Shown here piece by piece: positions 19,722 through 28,628 of a stretch of DNA of 64,000 nucleotides (positions within the stretch are counted from its first letter, which is position 1; each line of letters begins with the position of its first letter). This DNA comes from Segatella copri (GTDB taxonomy: Bacteria > Bacteroidota > Bacteroidia > Bacteroidales > Bacteroidaceae). The translations under genes were made by a program, and so were the position numbers. The notes under the pieces are model-generated. The model did no database searches and was not told the DNA's origin. It saw only the letters and a program-made list of their open reading frames with translations. The DNA lies in NCBI RefSeq assembly GCF_015074785.1, contig NZ_CP042464.1, forward strand, positions 2,539,001 to 2,603,000. Reading direction: 5' to 3'.

Positions 19722-19742
19722 GTATGCAAAAGTACAAAAAAA

Positions 19743-19789
19743 GTCTTGAAATCTCCAATAAACTTTCTGTTTTTTGAAGATTTCAAGAC
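19743..19789 (-). terminator. Terminator between GH2 gene and regulator
   Basis: A perfect 12-bp inverted repeat, GTCTTGAAATCT (19743-19754) and AGATTTCAAGAC (19778-19789), is followed on the minus strand by TTTTTTT. It ends the GH2 operon just upstream of the regulator's -7 box. Confidence 0.75.
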
Positions 19790-19843
19790 GATAACGATTA
19801 CGTAAACGGAATCTTCTGCAAAGAACTCTCCGGTTACGCATTA

Positions 19844-22423
19844 TTAATTATTAATACCGAAATCAGCCTGCTGGTCTTCTACCTCTTTCAGCATCTTTGC
19901 CTTCTGCTCGGGTGTAAACTCATGAGAAGAAGAAGAAGTGGCAGAAGAAGCATTCTGAACAGATGATGAAGTGGCAGACTTGGCTGTCTTTGTACCCATC
20001 ATCATGGTTCCCTGATAAGCTACGCTCTCTATCTCCAGGTCGGCAGGAGTAGGAGCATGAGTACCCGGGAACTGAACCTCGGCATGAATCTTAATCTTGC
20101 CCGGCTTCATCGTGCTGCGCACCAGGATAGGAGCACTACCCCATTCTACAGCTCTCGGATTGGCATTGATGCTGGCATCACCAATGATTTCGCCCTCACC
20201 CTCCAGGGTAAAGCGGATATTCTCTTTAGCCAGACGGCGAACATGACCGTTATCATCGGTCACTTCGGCTACCACAACCACAAAGTCGCTGCCATCAGCC
20301 ACCAGCGGTTTGCCCATCTCATCAACATAAAGACGGAGTTTGGTGCTGCGGCGGGAAGGCATGCGCTGGTCGGTACAAACCACCTTGCCATCCTTGTATC
20401 CCTCTGCTACCATCACTACCATCTGAGGAGATTTCTTCTTATAACTGTATTCGCGAGCCTCCCAAAAATCCCAGGCATTCTTGAATACCACAGGGGCATT
20501 AAAGGCGGCTGCCGTAGGATGAAGAACTGGCAAAGTATAGGTATGAGCACCCTGATAGGTGGTAAGACGAACGCTGTCACAATTAGAGAATACCGTCACA
20601 TCGGCACCGCTGAACTGGGTCATCTCGTGAGCGATATGCACAAATGGCTGGTCGCTGCGCTGTGACTCAAACATATAATAAGCAGTCTTCTTCTGTCGGA
20701 ATGCATCATAGATACCGCCCCAGTAAGGATCTGGATGATAGCCGCGCTGATGATCGAAAGGATGCCATTGGCAACCACCGATAAACTGTCCCGGTGTGTG
20801 CATCTCCTCTGTTGTCTTTGCCAGAGAATAAGCCTGGGTCAGCATCGGTTTCTCACCCCAGCTGCGGCTGGCACGGTTCAGGTTGTTATGCGCATACCAG
20901 TCATCCACATACTCACCAAACTCTCGGGTAAAGACACACTGGCTGATGCCGCTCATATCCATATCCGGCCATCCGTAAACCACATCATAATTTTCCTTGA
21001 CACCTGCCGAATTCCAGTCGGCAACAGCCACAGGACGGTATGGATAAGGATACTCATCCTTGGTCAACTGCAGCGACTTCAGGGCGAAATCCTTAGGATA
21101 GCGGGTCTCATTCAGGATAGGCTCCCACATCAGAACCGAAGGATGGTTGCGGTCACGACGGATGATTTCACGGGTATTCTGGAACACACGCTCAGCAAAT
21201 TGAGGGTCCTTGTTCCAATACTGCCAGCCCGGTGTAGCCACGATGATGAAGATTCCGAGTTCATCGCAGGCATCCATGAACGACGGGTCCTGAGGATAGT
21301 GGGCAGTACGGATGATGTTGAAACCGGCATTCTTCAGACGGAGCACATCTCTCCATTGCTGACTGTTGGGAAGTGCATTGCCCACATAGGCAAAATCCTG
21401 ATGACGGTTGGCACCGATAAACTGGCGGTATTTCTTGCCGTTGAGCCAGAAACCTTCCTTGCCTCGGAACTCGAAACTGCGGATACCCAACTTGGTCTTT
21501 CCGCCGTCCAATACCTGCTTACCGTCCTTGATGCGGGTAACCACACTATATAAATAAGGTGTCTCCGGCGACCAGAGATGCGGATTCCTGACAGAGAACA
21601 TCTGTCTGACGGTCTGATGTGCATCGCCTGCTGCCAGGAGCACATTCTGCGAAATGGTCTTGAGCACCTTGCCCGAAGCATCCAGCAGACTCTGCTCCAC
21701 CTTCACCTTGCGTGCCTTTCCGCCCACATTCTGCAAGTCGACATCAACAAACACCTTCGCCTGCTTCTCTGAAATATCCGAGAAATGAACGAAGATGCCG
21801 GCATCACGGCGGTCAGCTTCAATCACGTTGGTGATAGAAACCTCCTTCTTATTGATAAGCCATACATCGCGATAGATACCACCATGATAAGCAAAGTCGA
21901 GTGTATACTGCGGTTTGCCAGGAGGATAACTCTTGTCATTAGAGTTGTCAGCCATCACAGCTACCACACACTTATCGCCCTTCTTCAGTCCCTGCTCTTT
22001 CAGGTTGACGATAACAGGCAGGTAACCGCCGAAGTGCTCCTTAGCCAGTTTGCCGTTCACATAAATCTTCTGCTTACCCATTATCGCCTCAAAATAGATT
22101 TCAGAGCGATTGCCAGGCACGATAAAGGTTTTGCGATACCAGGCTATACCCTGATAGTTGCGGCAACCCGAAGCCTCAGCAGGTTCCAGTTTTACACTAT
22201 GAGGGGTAGAAACTACCTCCCAGTCTGTATCATCATAGCCGGCACGTTCTGCGCCCTGCACATCACCCAGATGGAACCGCCAGTTGGGATTGAAATTCCA
22301 CACCTCGCGTCCCTGGTTGCTGACAGGAAACAAACCCGCCACCGATGTATCATCGTAAGCCGATGCCTTTGCCGAGCCTACACCCAGCAAAAGCATCATA
22401 GCCATCAATATGTAATATCTCAT
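19844..22423 (-). CDS. GH2 family glycoside hydrolase (IS immediately upstream)
   Basis: The 859-residue exported GH2 enzyme has a signal peptide (about 1-20, ...GSAKAS). A sugar-binding jelly-roll (WNFNPNWRFHLGDV...) and immunoglobulin-like domains precede a TIM barrel with general acid in WEPILNETRYP and a likely nucleophile in FTREFGEYVDDW. The C-terminus has a Ser-rich linker (about 815-835) and a short tail. GH2 members cut beta-galactosides, beta-glucuronides or alpha-L-arabinopyranosides; the locus suggests an RG-II side-chain sugar but the exact bond is not predictable. It originally followed the esterase gene by about 30 bases in one operon. An IS4-type element now ends about 2 bases before its ATG, so its expression must depend on the IS or read-through. 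The first codons could even have been altered. Confidence 0.85.
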   Translation of the reverse strand: MRYYILMAMMLLLGVGSAKASAYDDTSVAGLFPVSNQGREVWNFNPNWRFHLGDVQGAERAGYDDTDWEVVSTPHSVKLEPAEASGCRNYQGIAWYRKTFIVPGNRSEIYFEAIMGKQKIYVNGKLAKEHFGGYLPVIVNLKEQGLKKGDKCVVAVMADNSNDKSYPPGKPQYTLDFAYHGGIYRDVWLINKKEVSITNVIEADRRDAGIFVHFSDISEKQAKVFVDVDLQNVGGKARKVKVEQSLLDASGKVLKTISQNVLLAAGDAHQTVRQMFSVRNPHLWSPETPYLYSVVTRIKDGKQVLDGGKTKLGIRSFEFRGKEGFWLNGKKYRQFIGANRHQDFAYVGNALPNSQQWRDVLRLKNAGFNIIRTAHYPQDPSFMDACDELGIFIIVATPGWQYWNKDPQFAERVFQNTREIIRRDRNHPSVLMWEPILNETRYPKDFALKSLQLTKDEYPYPYRPVAVADWNSAGVKENYDVVYGWPDMDMSGISQCVFTREFGEYVDDWYAHNNLNRASRSWGEKPMLTQAYSLAKTTEEMHTPGQFIGGCQWHPFDHQRGYHPDPYWGGIYDAFRQKKTAYYMFESQRSDQPFVHIAHEMTQFSGADVTVFSNCDSVRLTTYQGAHTYTLPVLHPTAAAFNAPVVFKNAWDFWEAREYSYKKKSPQMVVMVAEGYKDGKVVCTDQRMPSRRSTKLRLYVDEMGKPLVADGSDFVVVVAEVTDDNGHVRRLAKENIRFTLEGEGEIIGDASINANPRAVEWGSAPILVRSTMKPGKIKIHAEVQFPGTHAPTPADLEIESVAYQGTMMMGTKTAKSATSSSVQNASSATSSSSHEFTPEQKAKMLKEVEDQQADFGINN

Positions 22424-22425
22424 CT

Positions 22426-23815
22426 ATAACAATACTCTGTTAATTCTTATGTAATCGATTGAAAATGAGAGAGTTAATTAACGTAATACAACTAATAAAA
22501 TTTGGTTAAGTGGCTGATTATCAGTAACTTTATAGTTCTCTAAGCTCAAAGTTATATGACATCAGAACCACTCAACCAATATACGGAAATATGCAGAGAT
22601 GCTATCAAAAGTTCATCTGCAAAGTTAAGCAAAACTTTCGAGAGTCTACTCTTGGAAATACTTTTATTGTACATGACGATACAAAGAAAGATAAATTTCA
22701 CTCAAATGGAGCGTTACGGCACCCATTGTGAGCAGACCTACAGAACGAACTTCAACCGTGGTCGTGCTAAATGCATAGACTGGGTGAAGTTCAACCTTGC
22801 CCTATGCCGACGTTACTTGAATATGGATGGTCTATTGGCTATAGCCATCGATCCGAGCTACATCAGCAAGTCGGGTAAGAAGACTCCGCATATCGGTACT
22901 TTCTGGTCCGGTTGTGCAAGTTCCATGAAGCATGGGCTTGAAATCATGGGGCTTGCACTTGTCGATGTCCATGCCAACAGTTGCATGATGCTGCGCGCCC
23001 ATCAGACTCCATCTACTGGAGAATTGAAAATGCGTAACATGACTCTCGTGCAACATTACATAGCGGTCATCAAGCGTTATAAGAAGGATTTGTTGAAGGT
23101 CACCGATATTGTTGTCGCTGACGCTTTCTTCTCTATCCGTCCGTTTGTGGACGGAATCAAAGAGTGCGGTTTCCATCTTGTCAGCCGCTTCAGGGATACT
23201 GCGAGCCTATATTATGTGTATACGGGACCTCGTTCCAATAAGCCTGGACGTCCCAAGACACTTGACGGAAAAATCAACTACAAGAAACTTGACCTCACAC
23301 GTATGGCAGAGTTGCATATTGAAGGACTTGAAGGCACAGCCTACACACTCATAGCCTATTCAAAGGCATTGAAGCAGAAAGTGCGCCTTGTCATTTGGGT
23401 TATGCCGAACGGAAAACACAAGCTTTTCTTCTCAACAAAGACATCCATGTCGGGTGAGGAAGTGTTGCGCACATACCGCTCAAGATTCCAAATAGAGTTT
23501 TGTTTTCGCGATGCAAAGCAATATACTGGTCTTACGCATTGCCAAGCAAGACACAAGAACCAGTTGGACTTTTCCTATAATGCATCATTCGCATCACAGA
23601 ATGTTGCGAAAGTGATGATGAAGGAAAATGAATTGCCGTATTCCATGGCTTCTTTCAAGGAGATTATGGCAAGCACATACATCGCTAAATTAATTTTCAA
23701 CAAGTGTCGGAGAATACCGAACCGAAAGTTAATTAGTCATACTATCAAAGAACTCTTTGGCTGGCAACGTAAAGCTGCTTAGCCATTATCTCAAATTTTA
23801 ACGAACTATTGCTAT
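22426..23815 (+). mobile_element. IS4-type insertion sequence
   Basis: The ends are approximate. The left end ATAACAATACTCTGTTAA (from 22426) and the right end, read inward on the minus strand, ATAGCAATAGTTCGTTAA (from 23815) match at 14 of 18 positions. The element carries one intact transposase. No clear target duplication was found beyond a possible TATA, so the exact borders may shift by a few bases. It separates the GH2 gene at 19844 from its operon. Confidence 0.75.
22556..23782 (+). CDS. Transposase, IS4-like DDE family
   Basis: The 408-residue transposase has Asp residues in AIAIDPSYISKSG and DIVVADAFFS. The YREK signature of IS4-type enzymes is in YRSRFQIEFCFRDAKQ (Tyr, Arg, Glu, Lys at the right spacing). 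The frame is complete, from MTSEPLNQYTE to FGWQRKAA. It is the only plus-strand gene between 6.2 kb and the right end, in keeping with insertion into a minus-strand operon. Confidence 0.88.
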   Translation: MTSEPLNQYTEICRDAIKSSSAKLSKTFESLLLEILLLYMTIQRKINFTQMERYGTHCEQTYRTNFNRGRAKCIDWVKFNLALCRRYLNMDGLLAIAIDPSYISKSGKKTPHIGTFWSGCASSMKHGLEIMGLALVDVHANSCMMLRAHQTPSTGELKMRNMTLVQHYIAVIKRYKKDLLKVTDIVVADAFFSIRPFVDGIKECGFHLVSRFRDTASLYYVYTGPRSNKPGRPKTLDGKINYKKLDLTRMAELHIEGLEGTAYTLIAYSKALKQKVRLVIWVMPNGKHKLFFSTKTSMSGEEVLRTYRSRFQIEFCFRDAKQYTGLTHCQARHKNQLDFSYNASFASQNVAKVMMKENELPYSMASFKEIMASTYIAKLIFNKCRRIPNRKLISHTIKELFGWQRKAA

Positions 23816-23842
23816 AAACTATTAACTATAAACTATAAACTA
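23816..23842. repeat. Short tandem repeat ACTATAA at gene junction
   Basis: Several copies of a 7-base TATAAAC-type unit (AACTATTAACTATAAACTAT) fill the gap between the IS4-type right end and the esterase stop codon. Similar low-complexity junction repeats occur at 28550-28628. Confidence 0.5.
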
Positions 23843-25270
23843 TTACTTCACTTCCCAATCGTCGGTACGGAAAGAGCTGACAGGCAGGCCATCATGGAAG
23901 AGGTCGCCCACAACCCAGTTTTTGAACGCATAGCGCACAGCCACAGGTTTCTTCACTTCCTCGCTCTTCACATAAACCTTGTTGCGTGAAATCCAAGCCT
24001 GTGCCTTGTGGAATACCTGGTCTTCGCCGGCAATCTCGAAGTTGTCGCTCTTAGGACCATTGTTGAAGTAAACCCACTCCTTGCTGCGGTCGAAGCTGAC
24101 TACAGCGGTATCGCCCTTGAACTCAACACTCTTGTTGACAGCGAAATCAGGCAATCCCTTCTGACCGTAAGTATTGGCTAGAGAAAGCAGAGCCAGACGC
24201 TCGCCCACCTCCTTCTTCTTACGTGGATGGATGCCATACTCCAGACCGGCATCAAGCAATACAGCCATACGGCAGTTGCTGATGCGCTTCTCTGCCTCCA
24301 TCTGCTTTTCACGAAGCAGGGCACTGTTGTTTTTCCATTTTATCAGACTATAATCGTAGGGTGCAATCTGACAATAATAGAACGGAAAAATCCCCTGCTT
24401 CCATTCCTTGCGCCAACTGTTTACCAAGGTCTGCATCTGGTCGGCATAAGTAGCATAGCGATTGCAGTTATCCTCACCCTGATACCAGATAACACCCTTC
24501 ATGGTGTAACCGATGAGCGGATGGAGCATACCATTATAGAGAGCCGAAGGACAGCGCTGCTGATATTTCTTCACATCAGCCTCATTCCAAGGTGTATGAA
24601 GTTTAGGGAATGCCTTGAGCCAATCGCTCTTGATGAGATTGCCGTTGATCCATGCCTCACAGGCACTACCGCCCCAGGAAGTAACAATCAGACCTACTGG
24701 TACACCCAGCGATTGGCGCAACGTCTTACCATAATAATAAGCAGCAGCACTAAACTCACGAACGCTTGCTGCATCAGCTTCCTTCCAGTCGCCAGCCACC
24801 GTATCAACAGGATGCAACTGGGCATTGCGCTGAACCGTAAAGAGGCGCAACTGCTGGTCTTTACACAGCATCAGTTCTTCAGGAGTGCCCGCAACAGGCT
24901 GTGCCTTGAATCCCTTCATCGGCATCTCCATGTTACTCTGACCCGAACAGATCCAGACCTCACCAATCAGGATATTGTGAAGTTTCAGTTCCTTTCCATC
25001 GCTCAGACTCAGTTCATAAGGACCGCCAGCCTGAGGCGTTTCTATCTTCATCGCCCATTTTCCCTGGGCATCGGCTTGAGTCTTATAGGTCTTGCCGTTC
25101 CAGGAAGCACGCACTTTTACCACCTTGTTGGCATCAGCAGTACCCCAGAGGTTGCATTCCGTCTGCTGTTGCAATACCATATTGTCGCCAAAGATCTTTG
25201 GCAGTTTCACTTCTGCCTGCGCTGCCAGAGTCATGGCAAGCAGCAGAGCAGAACATAACAGTTTCTTCAT
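23843..25270 (-). CDS. SGNH-type (sialate O-acetylesterase-like) carbohydrate acetylesterase
   Basis: The 475-residue exported esterase has a signal peptide (about 1-19, ...LAAQA). An N-terminal Ig-like domain is followed by an SGNH hydrolase of the sialate O-acetylesterase family. It has IWICSGQSNMEMP-type block I (seen as EVWICSGQSNMEMP, catalytic Ser), SWGGSACEAWI, GVIWYQGEDN and the late DAGLEYGIHPRKKKEVGERLA block with the catalytic His. In this locus the likely role is removing O-acetyl groups from pectin side-chain sugars; RG-II carries acetyl groups on fucose and aceric acid. It lies between GH106 (48 bases upstream) and GH2 in one operon. The acyl-sugar specificity is inference. Confidence 0.85.
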   Translation of the reverse strand: MKKLLCSALLLAMTLAAQAEVKLPKIFGDNMVLQQQTECNLWGTADANKVVKVRASWNGKTYKTQADAQGKWAMKIETPQAGGPYELSLSDGKELKLHNILIGEVWICSGQSNMEMPMKGFKAQPVAGTPEELMLCKDQQLRLFTVQRNAQLHPVDTVAGDWKEADAASVREFSAAAYYYGKTLRQSLGVPVGLIVTSWGGSACEAWINGNLIKSDWLKAFPKLHTPWNEADVKKYQQRCPSALYNGMLHPLIGYTMKGVIWYQGEDNCNRYATYADQMQTLVNSWRKEWKQGIFPFYYCQIAPYDYSLIKWKNNSALLREKQMEAEKRISNCRMAVLLDAGLEYGIHPRKKKEVGERLALLSLANTYGQKGLPDFAVNKSVEFKGDTAVVSFDRSKEWVYFNNGPKSDNFEIAGEDQVFHKAQAWISRNKVYVKSEEVKKPVAVRYAFKNWVVGDLFHDGLPVSSFRTDDWEVK

Positions 25271-25318
25271 AGATTTTGAATTTTTGATAATTGAATATTA
25301 TGATTAGTATGATTGATT

Positions 25319-28300
25319 TCAATATCTGATAACTACAGGCTGGAAGAGACCGGCAGGCAGAAGCGCCTTGCTCTTGGTGCGATATTTGGCATTGGTCCAG
25401 ATTCCCTTAAACGGAGCCTTTCCCTCGCCAGCACCCTGCAGCGCATTGTGCCAGGTATTGGCTACAACAATCTGTATTTCGTTGCTGCCATTCTTCAGGT
25501 CGCGCTTCGGAACATACACCTCGTAAGGAGCTGTCCAGGCATAACCATATTGCTTGCCGTTGACCAGCACACGTGCCACATCACCTATCTTGCCCAACTG
25601 GATTTTGATGAATCCGTCAGTAGAAGGAGCCGCCTTCGTTTTCTCGGCTGGAACTTCCATTTTCTCTTCTGCAGAAACAGGAATGGAATCGTCCCATTCA
25701 AAAGAAGAAGTAAAGGTAACGTGACCGCTGTAGTACTTCACCTTCTCATCTGCCGACTTCGACCAGTCGAAAGGAAGCGATACGGTGGTATCTTTGCGGA
25801 TATCATCGAAATGAACCTTCCACTTATCGGCTACAGCCAGCACAGAAGGATAGTTTTCTGTAAAACCTGCACCTTCTTCTTCAACCAGTTTATGACCTAT
25901 CTGACTGATAATCTGCATGTCTTCCTTGTTCGAGAGAATAACGAAAGCGGAACCATAAGCTGGCAGACTCAATTTCACAACCTGGCGGATTTTGGAAGTC
26001 CTGGTACGGAAGGTTGCCGTAATCTGGCGTTCCTTATCCTCCTGGTTGGTCAGGAAATAGATGTCCTTTCTGCCTGTTGCCTCCAACACACAGCGGTGAG
26101 CATAATCCATATTCTCGGGCAGAACGACATCCGGTTCGATGCCATACTGAGAGAAGTCCTTTGCCTGATAAGGCTTGTCGATGATAATGATGCCTTCCTC
26201 GCGCAACTCCTCTATCTTCGCCTTTACCTCGGCAGACAGGGTATTTGCCGGCTGCGGAACCACCAGGATGCGGTAGTCCTGGTTTCCTGGCAACTTGCCC
26301 TTCGGACTGTATTCGAAATTCCATTTCAGCAAGGCATCCTTGTTCATCGAATCATATTTGTAGCCATGCAGGGCATTGCACCAGTCTTTCAGATCGAGAA
26401 TATTCGCCGAATGAGTTACTCCCACAGGCGATTCTTCCATCGGAATGCCCACATTAGCCATACGTTTCTGTTCACTAGCCACCCGTTCTGCGCCAAACAC
26501 ACCCGGAAGCATCGGAACGAGTTTATCCGGAGTAAGCGAACGGCTCGGAATCTCTTCGCCTGTAAACACGGCGATGTCTACCACCGGTCTGCCCTGCTGC
26601 AGATAATTCTGACACAGGGTGATGTAATCCACAAAACCACGTGCCTCAGGATACCAGGTATTGTCGCGCTGGAAGAAGAGACCGATGCCATCAAGCGTCA
26701 TACCAGGCTTGCGGTCCATCCAAGGATTATGGGCAGTTACATGGAAGAAGAGTTTGTTCATGCCAAGCGCCAGATTGCGATCGAGCATCGACTTGAGCAT
26801 GGCTGGCGTCTCATTCCATACACCACGAACCTCGGTGAATCCCTCTGCCTGAACGATGTTCTTATTATAAATATGTGCACCGCTCACGGCATCGAGCATG
26901 TCGTTGGGTTTATCGTGAGTAGGCGAATTGAGCCAGTATTCTCCCATTGGATTGTCGGCATACTGATAATGCTGCAGACCATCGGCAGGGAAGGTTGGTG
27001 CAATACTCTCATGAGATACTTCTATATCCTGTTCATGAGCCAGATCAGTAAAGGTCTTGAAGAACTTCTCGTTTACCAGGTCATTGATGGTGAGACGGAT
27101 ATCCTTCAGTACCTGTTCGTATCTGGAAGCCGACTCCATCGGAACACCTGCCATAATCGGGAGGTATGGGATGAGATCGTAACCGCGGCGTGCCTTGAAC
27201 TCCTCGGCAAACTGATAGCCCCAGTTCTGACTGCCACACTCCCAGGAGTCGATGTGCAGATACTTCACCACATCGCTGTGCGGACGGTTCAGGAACAATG
27301 CATACCAGGAATTGAAAAGTTTCCTGACGGCTGCCGGTGAGAACTTATCCACTTCGAGTCCCTTACCGGTTCCGGCTGTCGCATTGGTCTGTCCTGTTGA
27401 GGTATGTCCCATTCGCAACAGGCGCCAGGTGCCCTTAGGCAATTTATTCATCAGGTTGCCGTTCACCATGCCCCCCATCACCATTCCATTTTCCAGTTTC
27501 AAAGGCAGCACATCTGCCATCGCCACGGTCTCGCTCTTAGCTGCCGCATCGGTTTCGATACGCCATACGGCACCCGATTTTCCCTCATACTGGTTAATCA
27601 TCGGCTGGTTGCTCAAAAGGATATTCTCCAGTTTCAGCAGCGGTTTCCATTTGGCTGCATCCAGGTCTTCTGCTCCCGGCTCTGTACCTTCCGGAGTCCA
27701 TGAGAATCGGAAATAGCGGGCGGTGGTAGTCGGCAAACTGAAGGTATAATCACACATCGTGTTCTGCCAACCCTGACGGGGAGGCACCAACTGCTTGATA
27801 TCTCTGAAGTTGATGCCGTCATCAGAAGCCTGCACCAGGAGGCGCTGCGACTGGATGTTGTTGCCGTTAGGCACCACCCGCATACTGCGCACCGTGACGG
27901 GTTTATGAAACGAATAGGTGATAGAGGCAGGTTTCGCTGCCAGATAATAGCCCTTGGCGGTAGAAACAGCCTCGGTATATTCTATCTTCTCCGGTTTGAA
28001 GAGTTGGGGTTTCTCCTTGCATCGGATGGCAAAGGCAGCGATATCCTGATAATATCCACCCTCGCTTCCGGCAGGCTGCAACTTCCCGTCCTTATAACTT
28101 TCGGGTTGCCACATCTGCATGCCTTCTATCTTCTTGCCGCCACCCACAATGGTATCGGTCCATACCACCTTCTGCATCGATTCGGCAGGAAGGATAGACG
28201 GATTGCCAGCCAGGGCGAAACCATCGCAGATATGAATGCCCATGTCAAGCCCCAGGGAGTCGGCTTGCTGGAAAGAGTAATCCACCATCTCCCAAAACTT

Positions 28301-28549
28301 AGGTGACAACTGTGCCGCCTCGCCCTGATACTCCGGACGTTCGCTGACACCACGGATCGGCATCAGATAGGTACCGCCCAAACCAACATTCTTCATACCG
28401 ACCAGATCGGCATGAATACCAGCCTTGGAGACGGCGCCATACATCCAGTACCAGAAGGTCCAGGGCTTAGCCTCGTCATTATGAGCCATTGTCGACGCTA
28501 CCAGAAGCGCCGACAATGCCATCACCGTATATCGTTTTTTCTTATTCAT
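25319..28549 (-). CDS. GH106 alpha-L-rhamnosidase
   Basis: The 1076-residue exported enzyme starts MNKKKRYTVMALSALL with a signal peptide to about residue 22. GH106 features are the N-terminal barrel start KPWTFWYWMYGAVSKAGI, YLHIDSWECGSQNWGYQFAEEFKARRGYD (acidic residue candidate), DIEVSHESIAP and NIVQAEGFTEV. A galactose-binding-like domain sits inside the first third (about 190-310) and a beta-sandwich at the C-terminus. GH106 enzymes release terminal alpha-L-rhamnose with inversion; RG-II chain B and rhamnogalacturonan I both offer such residues. It is encoded between GH2 (28608) and the acetylesterase, suggesting co-expression. No truncation or frameshift was seen. Confidence 0.88.
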   Translation of the reverse strand: MNKKKRYTVMALSALLVASTMAHNDEAKPWTFWYWMYGAVSKAGIHADLVGMKNVGLGGTYLMPIRGVSERPEYQGEAAQLSPKFWEMVDYSFQQADSLGLDMGIHICDGFALAGNPSILPAESMQKVVWTDTIVGGGKKIEGMQMWQPESYKDGKLQPAGSEGGYYQDIAAFAIRCKEKPQLFKPEKIEYTEAVSTAKGYYLAAKPASITYSFHKPVTVRSMRVVPNGNNIQSQRLLVQASDDGINFRDIKQLVPPRQGWQNTMCDYTFSLPTTTARYFRFSWTPEGTEPGAEDLDAAKWKPLLKLENILLSNQPMINQYEGKSGAVWRIETDAAAKSETVAMADVLPLKLENGMVMGGMVNGNLMNKLPKGTWRLLRMGHTSTGQTNATAGTGKGLEVDKFSPAAVRKLFNSWYALFLNRPHSDVVKYLHIDSWECGSQNWGYQFAEEFKARRGYDLIPYLPIMAGVPMESASRYEQVLKDIRLTINDLVNEKFFKTFTDLAHEQDIEVSHESIAPTFPADGLQHYQYADNPMGEYWLNSPTHDKPNDMLDAVSGAHIYNKNIVQAEGFTEVRGVWNETPAMLKSMLDRNLALGMNKLFFHVTAHNPWMDRKPGMTLDGIGLFFQRDNTWYPEARGFVDYITLCQNYLQQGRPVVDIAVFTGEEIPSRSLTPDKLVPMLPGVFGAERVASEQKRMANVGIPMEESPVGVTHSANILDLKDWCNALHGYKYDSMNKDALLKWNFEYSPKGKLPGNQDYRILVVPQPANTLSAEVKAKIEELREEGIIIIDKPYQAKDFSQYGIEPDVVLPENMDYAHRCVLEATGRKDIYFLTNQEDKERQITATFRTRTSKIRQVVKLSLPAYGSAFVILSNKEDMQIISQIGHKLVEEEGAGFTENYPSVLAVADKWKVHFDDIRKDTTVSLPFDWSKSADEKVKYYSGHVTFTSSFEWDDSIPVSAEEKMEVPAEKTKAAPSTDGFIKIQLGKIGDVARVLVNGKQYGYAWTAPYEVYVPKRDLKNGSNEIQIVVANTWHNALQGAGEGKAPFKGIWTNAKYRTKSKALLPAGLFQPVVIRY

Positions 28550-28628
28550 AACAGTTCATAACAGCTTAAAGTTAACAGTTTAAAGTTAACAGTTCAAAGT
28601 TAACAGTTCAAAGCTCAAAGTTCAAAGT
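28550..28628. repeat. Junction tandem repeat AACAGTTYAAAGTT
   Basis: Five or so copies of a 14-base unit of the form AACAGTTCAAAGTT fill the gap between two operon genes. They run into the last codons of the GH2 gene ending at 28608, so they supply its C-terminal residues NFEL. Confidence 0.6.

Noticed and set aside
25313-27340. 675-codon plus-strand open frame inside the GH106 gene
   Set aside because: It is an antisense shadow of a well-supported GH106 gene; composition is rich in His/Arg/Ile and no domain is recognisable.
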